Shown: positions 1 to 8,646, numbered from the stretch's first letter. The stretch: 64,000 bases of DNA from a virus (IMGVR_UViG_3300042455_001086:62001-126000); one strand, 5' to 3'. Notes: a model not told the origin generated them from the sequence alone. A program made the numbers and translations.

Positions 1-868
1 CATTTGCATATTTTAATAAGACTTCATCACAATCACCACCTTGACAAAGTTTTTTAACTGAAGTTGGGTTTTTCGCCTCCTGTGTTCCCGGTAATGCAGC
101 GTCTCTTGTATAACCCATTCTTTTTAACATACTCTCAACTTCATCTGGAATATCAAAACCTCTTTCTTCCCCACCTAAACTCACCCAAATAAAATATTTT
201 CCTGGTTCTGTAAATTCTTGTTTTAAACCATCCAATGATGTTTTTTTAATATATTGTTTTTTATCATTTACACCCATACCAGTATTCAAATCAACAGGTT
301 CATATAGTGTTCCGATTCCAGATTTTGGTCTAACTTTTGTATAACTAAAACCGGTTTCTTTAGCACCACTCGGACCAACAAGTTCATCAACTCTAATTGA
401 TTGCTCAGCAGAAAGATTTTTAACATCAGACACAAAACTTTCACCTCTTTTTAATTCTGGACATACTAACTGATTTTCAGAATATGGTTTTTCTTTATTT
501 CCAGTATCTTGTTTTACAAGTAAAAAAGCTCCTTTTGAATTTCTTTTGGCAAATACAAAAAATCTAAGATCATTTAACATAAATGATACATATTGGTCAC
601 CGGCGTTGACATTATTAACACCAGAATTTCTTAATTTTTGAATATTCTCTGGTTTAATATTTCCGATTTTACTTATATTTTTAGCCCCTTTATTCGTTAA
701 ACAACCAGCAGGTCCTGAAATCCAGGTTAGCCATTCTTCTGGTGTTTTAAAAGAAATAGCACTATCTTGTTCATTTAATATTTGTTCAGAAATAAGTGGT
801 TTTACATCACCCATTTTTGTTTCAAGAAGTCCAAGCATTCTTTTAATTTCTAAATTAACATTTTTCAT
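1..868 (-). CDS. Tagged protein, cut by the left window edge
   Basis: The reading frame is open from the ATG at 868 to the window edge, so at least 289 residues are present and the C-terminus is missing. The N-terminus (MKNVNLEIKRMLGLLETK) is a loose type B/D tag with LLE, ISE and LNE triplets within 33 residues. The body holds a Trp-rich segment at about residues 44-52 and then alternating beta-like and Lys-rich stretches, and the last residues before the edge contain a CQGGDCDEV motif. I do not recognise a family. It lies 19 bases upstream of another tagged gene and is probably an internal head protein. Confidence 0.75.
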   Translation of the reverse strand, partial: MKNVNLEIKRMLGLLETKMGDVKPLISEQILNEQDSAISFKTPEEWLTWISGPAGCLTNKGAKNISKIGNIKPENIQKLRNSGVNNVNAGDQYVSFMLNDLRFFVFAKRNSKGAFLLVKQDTGNKEKPYSENQLVCPELKRGESFVSDVKNLSAEQSIRVDELVGPSGAKETGFSYTKVRPKSGIGTLYEPVDLNTGMGVNDKKQYIKKTSLDGLKQEFTEPGKYFIWVSLGGEERGFDIPDEVESMLKRMGYTRDAALPGTQEAKNPTSVKKLCQGGDCDEVLLKYAN

Positions 869-887
869 TTTCTTATATATTTAAATT

Positions 888-1754
888 TTATAATTCACCA
901 CAAATATCAGAAATATCGGATGTGGTTATTTTACTTTTTTTAATTTCACTTTGAACCAATTTATCAAGTTCATCATCATATTTACCTGTTTGTTCAAGAC
1001 CTAAACATCCTTGAAGTTTTTTAATCTGGCCACCAGAAATTCCATCTTTACATCCTTTATAAAACTCACCAGAACAAACAACATAAGATAGATCATCATC
1101 TTTTTCCGTTTCTGAACCCTTATTACCCCCACCTGGATCACGAAGACCTTCGTCCTCTTTGGTTTTATTTTCAATTTTTTTATAACCTGGAACATCTCCA
1201 TCAACTTCCATTGTTTTCTTTACAGCACCTGATAAACCATTCATTACAATTGTGTCAAAATTTTGATAAACCTCATCCATCAAAACTTCACCCAAGTCTT
1301 GAGTATAAAGTTTTTCATATTCTTTTTTAACTTTACAATAATCACCAATTGATCTTATTTTCTTTAATAATTTTGTTACAGTTTCATTATATGTTCCCCA
1401 ATCCATCCCCAATGTGTACCAATCACTCCAATTAAAAGACTTATTTAATTTTTTTGCAATATATTGATAATCATTTGGGTTGTTAAATGTTTTTAATTTA
1501 CTAGAAGTTGGTATATCACACCCTTTATTGATTTGACTAAAAGCATCTTTACTTTTTTGTCCGGTTAATGAATCCCAATTTTTATAAAGTGCCGCAGCAC
1601 CACCAGCCGCAAGACCAATACCAAGTAATGTCAAAAAAAACTCGTTTAGTGGTTCTTTATCCTCCTTTAGATACAATTGGTTTGTTGCTTTTTTGTGCAT
1701 TTCAAGGATTCTCTGTTTCTCATATTGATCCAAAAAATATAAAGGTTTTTTCAT
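888..1754 (-). CDS. Type B tagged protein with C-terminal PG-binding-like module
   Basis: The 288-residue product opens with a type B tag (FLDQYEKQRILEMHKK) that has ILE and LKE triplets. Residues 38-60 form a short Gly/Ala-rich hydrophobic stretch. The C-terminal 65 residues contain a Cys-bounded repeat of the form IKKLQGCLGLxxTGKYD, which resembles PG_binding_1 modules (IxxLQxxLGLxxDGxxG). The same module ends the protein at 9914-10864. Head packaging and cell-wall binding are inferences. The start overlaps the stop of the upstream gene by ATGA. Confidence 0.75.
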   Translation of the reverse strand: MKKPLYFLDQYEKQRILEMHKKATNQLYLKEDKEPLNEFFLTLLGIGLAAGGAAALYKNWDSLTGQKSKDAFSQINKGCDIPTSSKLKTFNNPNDYQYIAKKLNKSFNWSDWYTLGMDWGTYNETVTKLLKKIRSIGDYCKVKKEYEKLYTQDLGEVLMDEVYQNFDTIVMNGLSGAVKKTMEVDGDVPGYKKIENKTKEDEGLRDPGGGNKGSETEKDDDLSYVVCSGEFYKGCKDGISGGQIKKLQGCLGLEQTGKYDDELDKLVQSEIKKSKITTSDISDICGEL

Positions 1755-1999
1755 AATAATGTATTTGCTTTTCCTCTTGTTAATTTATTTAAAGATTTCC
1801 AGGTTACTTTATAGTCAATTTGATTTGCAACACTCCTTGTAAGTCCGGTTTCCCACTTTGTTACAGTCGGATAACCATTGCCACCACCAGAAGTCGCCGT
1901 TGATCCACCACCTTCTTCTTGTTCATCAATTTCACCTTCGCTTTTATCACTAAAAGTAAATTTTTGCATAATTGAAATTAAATCTTCAAGATTATCCAT
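1751..1999 (-). CDS. Small acidic protein with Gly/Ser linker
   Basis: This 82-residue protein has an acidic N-terminal helix ending in an IDE triplet at about residue 26, then a Gly/Ser/Thr-rich linker (residues 30-42) and a basic C-terminal half. The TATTTAT element lies 15 bases upstream of the start and the stop overlaps the next gene. The helix plus [I/L]xE plus linker layout would fit another head-targeted protein, but the tag is not one of the four clear types. No family recognised. Confidence 0.65.
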   Translation of the reverse strand: MDNLEDLISIMQKFTFSDKSEGEIDEQEEGGGSTATSGGGNGYPTVTKWETGLTRSVANQIDYKVTWKSLNKLTRGKANTLL

Positions 2000-2014
2000 A
2001 GAATATCTTTTAAT

Positions 2015-2021
2015 ATAAATA
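2015..2021 (-). promoter_or_regulatory. TATTTAT element
   Basis: Candidate phage late promoter, 15 bases upstream of the start at 1999. Confidence 0.5.
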
Positions 2022-2050
2022 TACCTATGGTATGAAAAAAAATATAAGGA

Positions 2051-2362
2051 TTAAAAACTTTCTACCTTTGGTAGTTTTTCTGGATATACAATATAATATT
2101 CGTTTAGGAAAGAAAAAAGAGTATCTTCATCTATTGTCGGAAATTCATCTTCAAAATCATCCTCGTCTTCAAAATCATCATCCAATGTATTAAAAAAATC
2201 GTAACTTTCTTCAATTAGATTATATCCAAATTCTTTTGACTCATCCAAATTGATAATATCATTTCTTACCTCATCCTCTGAATCAATTGTAAGACGAAAT
2301 GTAATTTCCATCCTTTTTGTATCTTCATAAATGTAATAAGAAACAATTTCTCTAACTTCCAT
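2051..2362 (-). CDS. Acidic hypothetical protein
   Basis: A 103-residue, strongly acidic protein. Residues 1-45 look like beta strands; residues 58-78 are a run of Asp, Glu and Phe; the end is a short hydrophobic helix. It starts 2 bases after the stop of the upstream acidic gene, so the two are probably co-expressed. No tag and no recognised family. Confidence 0.6.
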   Translation of the reverse strand: MEVREIVSYYIYEDTKRMEITFRLTIDSEDEVRNDIINLDESKEFGYNLIEESYDFFNTLDDDFEDEDDFEDEFPTIDEDTLFSFLNEYYIVYPEKLPKVESF

Positions 2363-2364
2363 TA

Positions 2365-2940
2365 TTATTTGATAATTCTTTTAAACATACTAAGAGATTC
2401 ATCAAGTTTTACAATGAAATCTTCTTTTAAATCATCTGGAACATCTTTAATTAGATCAATAGATAATTTATTATCAAAATCAATTTCATCATCTTCATCG
2501 ATTTCATATTCTTCATCATCTAAATAATCATCTTCAATAGCCATCATATCGGAGAAATCTTCCTCATCATCATAGTATGGATCATACATACTTCGGTCTT
2601 TATAGTCATCAGAATTTCCAGTAGAAAAGAATTCATATTCATCATCTCTATCCTCAACATCATCAAAATCTACGGTTCCATTTTTTAAATCATCTGGACC
2701 GTCAGCAATCTTATCAAGAGGAATGTGTGACTCATTTATTCCAACATTTGTATAAGGTTTAACATTACCTTTATTTGATACAACAATACCACCCTTATCA
2801 TTCGCAAAATCTTGAACATATAATGGTTGTGTATTTGATTGTTGTCCAAATTGTGTTACATAACCATCATATATTGTTTTGTGTTGATCCAAAATATTAT
2901 TTTTTTCGGTTTGTGACATTTTAAAGAAATATTGGTTCAT
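2365..2940 (-). CDS. Acidic protein with type B-like N-terminus
   Basis: The 191-residue product begins FKMSQTEKNNILDQHK, close to type B tags of neighbouring genes, but lacks a clean [I/L]xE triplet soon after. Residues 90-160 are a long Asp/Glu/Tyr low-complexity tract and the last 30 residues form an amphipathic helix. Acidity of this kind is seen in scaffold or DNA-mimic proteins, but nothing here proves either role. Confidence 0.65.
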   Translation of the reverse strand: MNQYFFKMSQTEKNNILDQHKTIYDGYVTQFGQQSNTQPLYVQDFANDKGGIVVSNKGNVKPYTNVGINESHIPLDKIADGPDDLKNGTVDFDDVEDRDDEYEFFSTGNSDDYKDRSMYDPYYDDEEDFSDMMAIEDDYLDDEEYEIDEDDEIDFDNKLSIDLIKDVPDDLKEDFIVKLDESLSMFKRIIK

Positions 2941-2953
2941 ATTTTGTTTTTTT

Positions 2954-3262
2954 TTAAAAATTTTTATTGAGAATATCTCTCTTTGTTCTTACGAGAACAA
3001 TTTTATTTTCGGTTAGCGATTCTTCACTACCATCAATTTGAACTATTTTTTTCCAGCTATCAGCACCATCAATTAAAGCGAGTTTTGATCCACCAACCCA
3101 TTCAACATAATATATTTTGTCTCCTTGGACCTCACTAACGGATTTAACTTTACCTGGTGTTCCTGGATTTACTGGTGAATATGGATCATCCATTATAACA
3201 CAAATCACCTTGTCCCCAACTTCTAGTGGAGCGTTATTTTCATATTTTATTTTCTTTGCCAT
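2954..3262 (-). CDS. Small SH3/KOW-like beta protein
   Basis: Residues 14-75 alternate short beta strands and Gly/Pro turns (VGDKVICVIMDD, GTPGKVKSV, YYVEWVGG), the pattern of SH3-like or KOW-type barrels. The C-terminal 25 residues are basic. A perfect TATATTTG box ends only 2 bases before the ATG, so the message is probably leaderless and made by host-type transcription. Partner unknown. Confidence 0.65.
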   Translation of the reverse strand: MAKKIKYENNAPLEVGDKVICVIMDDPYSPVNPGTPGKVKSVSEVQGDKIYYVEWVGGSKLALIDGADSWKKIVQIDGSEESLTENKIVLVRTKRDILNKNF

Positions 3263-3263
3263 A

Positions 3264-3271
3264 CAAATATA
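3264..3271 (-). promoter_or_regulatory. TATATTTG promoter
   Basis: Ends 2 bases before the start at 3262; Bacteroidetes -7 box. Confidence 0.7.
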
Positions 3272-3283
3272 AATATAACGAAA

Positions 3284-3290
3284 TATTTAT
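3284..3290 (+). promoter_or_regulatory. TATTTAT element
   Basis: 5 bases upstream of 3296, divergent from the host-type box at 3264-3271. Confidence 0.6.
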
Positions 3291-3295
3291 TTAGT

Positions 3296-3916
3296 ATGAA
3301 AATAATAGTAAAAGAATCTCAATATAGAAAACTAATTCTTGAAGAAAGAAAAATTATGTTTGAAAAAAAGTTAGAAAATATGAAAAACTTCTTTGGGGAA
3401 TTAAGTGAAAACATCAAAAACCAGATTGGTTTGGATTTAACCTTTTTATCTACTTGGGGTGTAACTATTGCCGGATTTGTAAAACCAGTTCAAGATTTTA
3501 TTGCAAATAAATTTGACGGAATATCACCTGACGATTTAGTGTTAATGTCTGTTGGTTTAATTTTGGTATATTATCAAAATAATAAAGAAAAATTAAAAAG
3601 TGTTTTAGACGAAATAAAAGAAAGAAACCTAGTTGAGGTATTTGATGATACATTAAAAGTCGGTGAAAGATTAAGAAATGTGTTCGTTAAATTTATAGAA
3701 AGTTTAGCAATACCTACTTTAAAATATTCTAATATATTGGCATATACTTTTATTATCCCACTAATTGGTGATTTGTTTAATTTAGTCCAAGGTGAATCAG
3801 ATATGGTTAATCCAATTGATGTTGTAAAAAGAATTGGTGGATATATTGTTTTAAATTTGAGTGGTGAAATTGTTAAAAGAATTTTATTTGCTATTGTAAG
3901 GAGATTTAAATCTTAA
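3296..3916 (+). CDS. Type A tagged protein with hydrophobic helices
   Basis: The 206-residue product opens with MKIIVKESQYRKLILEE, a type A tag with an ILE triplet at residues 14-16. Hydrophobic segments lie near residues 48-68, 80-96, 135-160 and 172-198, so the mature part could insert into a membrane. It is divergently transcribed from 2954-3262 with TATTTAT five bases upstream of the ATG. A membrane-active internal head protein is possible but unproven. Confidence 0.7.
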   Translation: MKIIVKESQYRKLILEERKIMFEKKLENMKNFFGELSENIKNQIGLDLTFLSTWGVTIAGFVKPVQDFIANKFDGISPDDLVLMSVGLILVYYQNNKEKLKSVLDEIKERNLVEVFDDTLKVGERLRNVFVKFIESLAIPTLKYSNILAYTFIIPLIGDLFNLVQGESDMVNPIDVVKRIGGYIVLNLSGEIVKRILFAIVRRFKS

Positions 3917-3920
3917 ATCT

Positions 3921-5747
3921 TCATTTTTTTTCTTTTATAATTATTTCCATAACTTTTTTTGTTTCATCGTCTGTTAAGTTATGAATATCTTTATTTTTCT
4001 CAAACCAATTTTTCATAACAGTTATAAATGGCTTTTTTGTCATTTTTGACATTCTTTTAAAACCAAAAATCTGAGCATCAATTTCTTCTGGTTGTGTGTA
4101 ATATTTAAATGAATCTGTTTCTTCTGGTTGATCCAAATCGTAAAGACTATTTAATTTTTGATAAACATGTCTTAATTCGTGTCCAACCAACTCATTTAAT
4201 TCGCCAACAATATCATAAATTAATTTTTGTTTATTTGTTGGGTTATATTTTATTTTAATTGATATTGTATCCTCATCCCTCCAATAGTCAGCATTTAATA
4301 TAAAATCGTCTATTTTTCTATCTTGTTCAATCTCCAATTCAAAACCAATTGGTATTGGTAAATCAGTAAATTCATAGAACATATTATCATCATCCAATTC
4401 TTCTGGTAGATAAAATGTTCCGTCCTCATTTTCTTTGAAAACTTTTACGACATCTCTAACGATTGTTCTAATAATATTTCTTAATTCTGATTTATTTCTT
4501 TCTAAAATAATATCATTTTTAATCTCTTCTATTTCAACAACCAAATCACCATCTCCTTTTATAACTCTATGATACATACCCTTTGGTATGAAGATCGTCT
4601 CACCTTCTTTTAATTGTTTTGGTATTTCATTATCCATTTGAAACTTCCAACCATTCGATTTTATTATTTTTACGTTTCTATCCAATTCATCAAAATGCCA
4701 TTTTAATTCATCACTATTTAAACTCTCCTTGAATAACCTTGTTTTCTTTCCGTTTTCTTTGATCTCGTCAAAAGGTAGAACATCATTTGTATTAACTTTT
4801 TTTTCTGGTAGTGGTGGGTCTAATAAAAATTTCTCGTTTAACCAATGTCTTAATTCATTCTCAACGAAAAATTCTGGAACCTCCTCATCATCTGATTTTT
4901 CTGATGCAATTTCTGCAATATATCTAGCAAACTTAACTTTTAATTTATCATCAAGCATTGTCATAAGTCCATCAGATATAAAAAATATTTTTGATAATGG
5001 GTCGTCAATTCCTAACTCACCCTCAACCAAATTAAAAATTTTCATTATTGTTTTTCCCCACCAAGTTTTATAACCGGTTGTTTCTTCAATTCCAGGTCTA
5101 AACACTTTATTAAACGCTCGTAATAATGATCCGGTAAAACCCACAATTGATAATTGTGGAAAAAACCAAGGAAGTAATCTTAATGTTGCTTTATATCCTC
5201 CTTCACCAATATGTTGATATAATCTTTTTGCTTTTGCGTTTGTTACAATTTCTTTTAACTGACCGAATGTTATTTTTCCTTGAGCTTTACAAAATTTTTT
5301 TGCGTCACAAATATTTTTGATTGCTCTTTCGGATGGTTCAATTTCTTCATTTAAACGATTATCCGTAGTATAGTCTAACTTAAATAATGGTGTTTTATTA
5401 AAATTAATTCTAATATTAAACTTATCTGGATCATATTCTATATACTGACCATCTTGTAATTGTAGAATATTTTCACCTTTTAATAAAATCAAATCTTCAA
5501 TAAAATTAGTTCTTATATTATTTGGTTCAGTATCAATAAAAAAACTAACAGTTGCTTGTGAATTTAAAAGTTCCTCTTTTGGTATGTATTTGTTGACAGA
5601 ACTTTTTGGTGTTATTGCAATACCATATAATTTAAGATTTATTTTTTTCTTATATTTTTCATAAAATAATGGTTCACACGCTTTTTTTAAAAAGGCGTTA
5701 AATAACATTATATATTTTTTATTAATAAATCTTTCGTATGGTGTCAT
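3921..5747 (-). CDS. Large protein with cupin-like and HExxH metalloprotease-like domains
   Basis: The 608-residue protein has no tag. Residues 150-300 are a helical region. Around residues 365-410 lies a short beta segment (EGETIFIPKGMYHRVIKGDG) that looks like a cupin strand pair. Near residue 535 is GHELRHVYQ, an HExxH zinc-protease signature, followed by PEEIDAQIFG, which could supply the third ligand. This suggests a zinc endopeptidase. Whether the target is a virion or a host protein cannot be told. It ends five bases after the convergent 3296-3916 gene. Confidence 0.65.
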   Translation of the reverse strand: MTPYERFINKKYIMLFNAFLKKACEPLFYEKYKKKINLKLYGIAITPKSSVNKYIPKEELLNSQATVSFFIDTEPNNIRTNFIEDLILLKGENILQLQDGQYIEYDPDKFNIRINFNKTPLFKLDYTTDNRLNEEIEPSERAIKNICDAKKFCKAQGKITFGQLKEIVTNAKAKRLYQHIGEGGYKATLRLLPWFFPQLSIVGFTGSLLRAFNKVFRPGIEETTGYKTWWGKTIMKIFNLVEGELGIDDPLSKIFFISDGLMTMLDDKLKVKFARYIAEIASEKSDDEEVPEFFVENELRHWLNEKFLLDPPLPEKKVNTNDVLPFDEIKENGKKTRLFKESLNSDELKWHFDELDRNVKIIKSNGWKFQMDNEIPKQLKEGETIFIPKGMYHRVIKGDGDLVVEIEEIKNDIILERNKSELRNIIRTIVRDVVKVFKENEDGTFYLPEELDDDNMFYEFTDLPIPIGFELEIEQDRKIDDFILNADYWRDEDTISIKIKYNPTNKQKLIYDIVGELNELVGHELRHVYQKLNSLYDLDQPEETDSFKYYTQPEEIDAQIFGFKRMSKMTKKPFITVMKNWFEKNKDIHNLTDDETKKVMEIIIKEKK

Positions 5748-5753
5748 AATTAA

Positions 5754-6368
5754 TTACCAACTTCTTGATGATTTAAGTCCCAATTTTTTTCTATATCTTG
5801 AAACATTACACGCCCAGTAACCAGCTTTTGTTCTATCTTTCTTTTGATCACACTTATGACGAGCTCTAAATGATTTTGCTCTTGATTTACTTGCGTTTCT
5901 AACTCTCAAATTAGGATCACCAAAAGTTACTTTTTTAATATTACCACTTGGTGATTTAACATATACAGCAAATTTCTTTGGTCCTCCTGGTGTCCTAAAA
6001 GGACTATTTAATTTAACATTTTTTCCTCTGTGTTTTGCTTCGGTAATTGGTTCTTCCACCTCAATTGGAGCATCAAGCCAAACTTCCTCACCACTTTCAA
6101 GAATTACCTTTTTACCTAAATCACTTTCAACAATCCAAGTATCTTCTTCATTTAATTGGATTAAACCACGATTATATAATTTTCTTACTTCATTTATTAA
6201 ATTGAAATATTCATCAGAATAAATTCTAAAGATGTTTTCAGATAGTGTAATGTTATTATCCAAATGGTATTTCAAATTTTCAGACACTTTTACATTCTCA
6301 ACTAATCTCATTGAGTGTGAATATATCTCAAGTAATGATTTTCTAATTATATTTTCTAAAATTCTCAT
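5754..6368 (-). CDS. Basic conserved phage protein with Cys-rich C-terminal domain
   Basis: 204 residues. The N-terminus (MRILENIIRKSLLEIY) is similar to type D tags, with an LLE triplet. Residues 110-204 are a compact, basic domain with TPGGPKKFAVYV, FGDPNLRVRN, SFRARHKCD and GYWACNVSRY motifs. From memory, similar C-terminal domains occur in T4-like phages of cyanobacteria, where the function is unknown. The charge and the two conserved Cys suggest nucleic-acid or metal binding. It starts right after the metalloprotease-like gene's leftward neighbour interval of six bases. Confidence 0.65.
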   Translation of the reverse strand: MRILENIIRKSLLEIYSHSMRLVENVKVSENLKYHLDNNITLSENIFRIYSDEYFNLINEVRKLYNRGLIQLNEEDTWIVESDLGKKVILESGEEVWLDAPIEVEEPITEAKHRGKNVKLNSPFRTPGGPKKFAVYVKSPSGNIKKVTFGDPNLRVRNASKSRAKSFRARHKCDQKKDRTKAGYWACNVSRYRKKLGLKSSRSW

Positions 6369-6419
6369 AGTTGTCGATATTTATTTGTATAAATACTTTG
6401 TATCTTAATAAATAAAACA

Positions 6420-6426
6420 TATTTAT
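6420..6426 (+). promoter_or_regulatory. TATTTAT element
   Basis: 11 bases upstream of the tagged gene at 6438. Confidence 0.6.
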
Positions 6427-6437
6427 AGTAAAATACT

Positions 6438-6980
6438 ATGAAAAGAAATAGATTAAACGAAAGAGATATTACACGAATCATCAATCGTGTGCTATCCGAA
6501 CAAGAAAACCCAAGTTCAGAAAAAAAAGGTAAAAAGAAGGAAGATGTAAAACCAAGATGTATTCCAGAAAATGTTGTTCCTTTAAATGAGATTGTTGGTT
6601 TTGCAGATGAATACGTAAAATATTCTCCTGGAATTAAAAAAAGAAGAGCCGGCGTAAATTCAATGGTTGATACTATTGGTATTTTAAATAATCTTAGATG
6701 GGCTAACGATATTAAAGACGGTGGAGCACATTTAGCTTATGAAATGATGAACAATCTAAATCGTTTTAGAAATAAAAACTATTACGATGAAACAACTGGT
6801 GATTGTCATAAAGCTATGGATAAAATTCTTGAATTATACAAAGAAAACGAACACGGAACTGAACTTGTTAAAGATATTGAGAGAGTTTTAGCTCTACAAA
6901 CAAAAGATGATGAATATACACCATCACCAAGAGCTAAAGAATATTTAAAACAATGTATTAACCTAATTAAAGGTCAATAA
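6438..6980 (+). CDS. Type C tagged protein
   Basis: 180 residues, opening with MKRNRLNERDITRIINRVLSEQ, a type C tag carrying LNE and LSE triplets, followed by a Lys/Glu-rich linker (residues 24-36). The mature part is helical with a conserved-looking pair of Cys. TATTTAT is 11 bases upstream and a strong hairpin terminator follows the stop. No family recognised. Probable internal head protein by the tag. Confidence 0.7.
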   Translation: MKRNRLNERDITRIINRVLSEQENPSSEKKGKKKEDVKPRCIPENVVPLNEIVGFADEYVKYSPGIKKRRAGVNSMVDTIGILNNLRWANDIKDGGAHLAYEMMNNLNRFRNKNYYDETTGDCHKAMDKILELYKENEHGTELVKDIERVLALQTKDDEYTPSPRAKEYLKQCINLIKGQ

Positions 6981-7017
6981 AAGTTTGCTTAGGACCATTA
7001 CTGGTTATGGTAATGTT

Positions 7018-7048
7018 AAAAGGGACAATTCGCTACTGTCCCTTTTTT
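7018..7048 (+). terminator. Intrinsic terminator
   Basis: A 10-bp stem (AAAAGGGACA / TGTCCCTTTT) with a nine-base loop and a T run, 38 bases after the stop at 6980. It also shows that the downstream gene must start after it. Confidence 0.85.
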
Positions 7049-7059
7049 ATTTATCTAAA

Positions 7060-7066
7060 TATTTAT
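7060..7066 (+). promoter_or_regulatory. TATTTAT element
   Basis: 12 bases upstream of the holin-like start at 7079. Confidence 0.6.
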
Positions 7067-7078
7067 ATAAAAACAACT

Positions 7079-7312
7079 ATGATGAAAAATTATTGGAAAC
7101 CCACACCGAAAAAGTGGAGAAAATTAGGGGATGCTTTACTTGCTGTTGCAACAGTTATTGCAATTGGTGGTATTTGGCAGTATGATAGTCTAAAAGAAAT
7201 TTTCACAACAACTGAACTTAAAATTATGATTGTGTCCTCAATTATATTTGGGGTTGTTGGTAAATTTCTTACAAATTTCTTTAAGGAGGATAAATCAGAA
7301 TCCCAAGAATAA
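7079..7312 (+). CDS. Two-helix membrane protein, holin candidate
   Basis: 77 residues from the ATGATG at 7079. Two hydrophobic segments (about 18-36 and 49-66) are separated by a short turn, with basic residues at the N-terminus and a charged tail, the usual plan of small phage holins. A longer open frame reaches back to 7007 but crosses the terminator at 7018-7048, so the later start is chosen. TATTTAT is 12 bases upstream. The lysozymes are more than 20 kb away, so holin is only a topology-based guess. Confidence 0.55.
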   Translation: MMKNYWKPTPKKWRKLGDALLAVATVIAIGGIWQYDSLKEIFTTTELKIMIVSSIIFGVVGKFLTNFFKEDKSESQE

Positions 7313-7332
7313 CATTTTATCAGTTTTTTACT

Positions 7333-7360
7333 CCCCTCACAAAAGAGGGGTTTCTTTTTT
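7333..7360 (+). terminator. Intrinsic terminator
   Basis: Stem CCCCTC / GAGGGG with a six-base loop followed by a T-rich tail, 20 bases after the holin-like gene. Confidence 0.85.
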
Positions 7361-7374
7361 TAGGTAATTATTAC

Positions 7375-7382
7375 TATATTTG
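7375..7382 (+). promoter_or_regulatory. TATATTTG promoter
   Basis: 6 bases upstream of the gene at 7389. Confidence 0.7.
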
Positions 7383-7388
7383 TATCCT

Positions 7389-7544
7389 ATGAGTGATAAA
7401 AAAACAAAAAAACAAGTAGAAAGAAAGGTATTTGAAAGGACAATTACTCTTGATGATTGTATTATGATCTGGAAATATGACAATTATAAGACAAATACCG
7501 GCCCATATGAGGTGGAAATCAAACAACAAAAGAAAAAGGATTAA
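7389..7544 (+). CDS. Small Lys-rich protein
   Basis: 51 residues, very basic at both ends (KKTKKQVERK and KQQKKKD) with a central amphipathic part containing one Cys and one Trp. A perfect TATATTTG box at 7375-7382 ends six bases before the ATG. It sits between a terminator and the next TATTTAT element, so it is its own transcription unit. No function assigned. Confidence 0.6.
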   Translation: MSDKKTKKQVERKVFERTITLDDCIMIWKYDNYKTNTGPYEVEIKQQKKKD

Positions 7545-7550
7545 TTAGAG

Positions 7551-7557
7551 TATTTAT
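7551..7557 (+). promoter_or_regulatory. TATTTAT element
   Basis: 4 bases upstream of 7562. Confidence 0.6.
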
Positions 7558-7561
7558 TTAT

Positions 7562-8002
7562 ATGAAGTTATTACCTATTTTAAGTGAAATAATAGACAAA
7601 AAAACCCTCATTTCAGCGTTAAAAACGATGGATTTTGACGAAAAAGAGGCTAAAAATGAGCTAAAATACCACCTAAATAGGGTAAAAAACCTCCAAAAAA
7701 CACTTATAGGATACCGAATTTTGGTTGTAGATGACGAAAAAGACATCAATTTAGACGAAATTGGGACACATTTTAGTGAAAATAGACAAGAATTATTGTC
7801 AAATCACTCATTTTGTACTGGTTGTGGGGAAAAATACTACCTAATTACCGCAGAAATACCAAAAAATGAGGTAGATTTACAAGAAACACTCAGAAATAAC
7901 ATACTTTACCCCAATGAACACGAAATTTCAGTAAAAAATAAGGGAAAAAATGTAAAAATACTCAAAATTCAAGAAATTAACACCGAAAATGATGATTTTT
8001 AA
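7562..8002 (+). CDS. Hypothetical protein with CxxC and short N-terminal LSE
   Basis: 146 residues. The N-terminus MKLLPILSEII carries an LSE triplet and may be a very short tag, but it does not match the four main types. Residues 13-45 are a charged helix and residues 74-80 hold FCTGCG, a possible metal or redox site. The C-terminal half is beta-like. TATTTAT lies four bases before the ATG. The downstream 35 bases resemble a convergent terminator region. Confidence 0.6.
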   Translation: MKLLPILSEIIDKKTLISALKTMDFDEKEAKNELKYHLNRVKNLQKTLIGYRILVVDDEKDINLDEIGTHFSENRQELLSNHSFCTGCGEKYYLITAEIPKNEVDLQETLRNNILYPNEHEISVKNKGKNVKILKIQEINTENDDF

Positions 8003-8044
8003 GGTTATAAACTGATAAAATGCTAAATATTTCAGTCTATAACC

Positions 8045-8272
8045 TTATTTTTTGGTGGTTTTTCTAATAATCTCCTTAACTTTATTCAATTCTTGATCAA
8101 AATGACTTGTAATCGAGGTTTTTTGTTGGGTTATTGACTGATTTGCAATGTTATTTACCTTATTCAGAATGTTTTTAATGTGTTTTTTAAAAATTCTATA
8201 CAATATGTAGTATATTAAAACATTTACACCTAAAAAAACTAATGATATGATTAAAAAATATAAAATATTCAT
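8045..8272 (-). CDS. Single-pass membrane protein with coiled-coil tail
   Basis: 75 residues: an N-terminal hydrophobic segment (residues 3-26) followed by a basic, heptad-like helix. It is convergent with 7562-8002. Topology suggests an inner-membrane anchor with a cytoplasmic or periplasmic coiled coil, as in some phage spanin or lysis-accessory proteins, but no specific evidence supports that. Confidence 0.55.
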   Translation of the reverse strand: MNILYFLIISLVFLGVNVLIYYILYRIFKKHIKNILNKVNNIANQSITQQKTSITSHFDQELNKVKEIIRKTTKK

Positions 8273-8352
8273 AACTTACTGGTTTGAATAGTTAAAATTA
8301 AGTCTTTTTACTTTAAAATAAAGATTTTTATGCTTATTTTTAGATAAAATAT

Positions 8353-8634
8353 ATGAAATACAAAAAGTTTCTCCAAAAAGTTTTAGATATTGGGCTGAAA
8401 TCACAAACAGAACTTACTTTTGGTAAAGGAAGTTTCATAAAAATAAGTAATATGACCTATATTAGGAGTAAAAAAGCTTATTTGGTTAATGTAACCTTAC
8501 ATTTTGATGATTTTGAGAACTCAATGGATTTATATCCAGATGGTTTAGAATATATTGTTAAATCAGCTTGGGATGTTCTTGGTATTGGAAATCCGATTAT
8601 TATACAATCGTCGGTTGATGTAATTCCTAAATAA
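8353..8634 (+). CDS. Hypothetical protein
   Basis: 93 residues with alternating beta and helix pattern (KISNMTYIRSKKAYLVNVTLHF, then a helix and a final strand). It is similar in size and layout to the rightward gene at 32164-32475. It converges on 8647-9237 with a 12-base gap. No family recognised. Confidence 0.55.
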   Translation: MKYKKFLQKVLDIGLKSQTELTFGKGSFIKISNMTYIRSKKAYLVNVTLHFDDFENSMDLYPDGLEYIVKSAWDVLGIGNPIIIQSSVDVIPK

Positions 8635-8646
8635 ATTTAAACAATT

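Noticed and set aside
4729-5073. Plus-strand open frame inside the metalloprotease-like gene
   Set aside because: Antisense shadow of a well-supported coding region, no start signals.
7007-7078. Longer N-terminus of the holin-like protein
   Set aside because: The extension runs through a strong terminator hairpin and the TATTTAT element.
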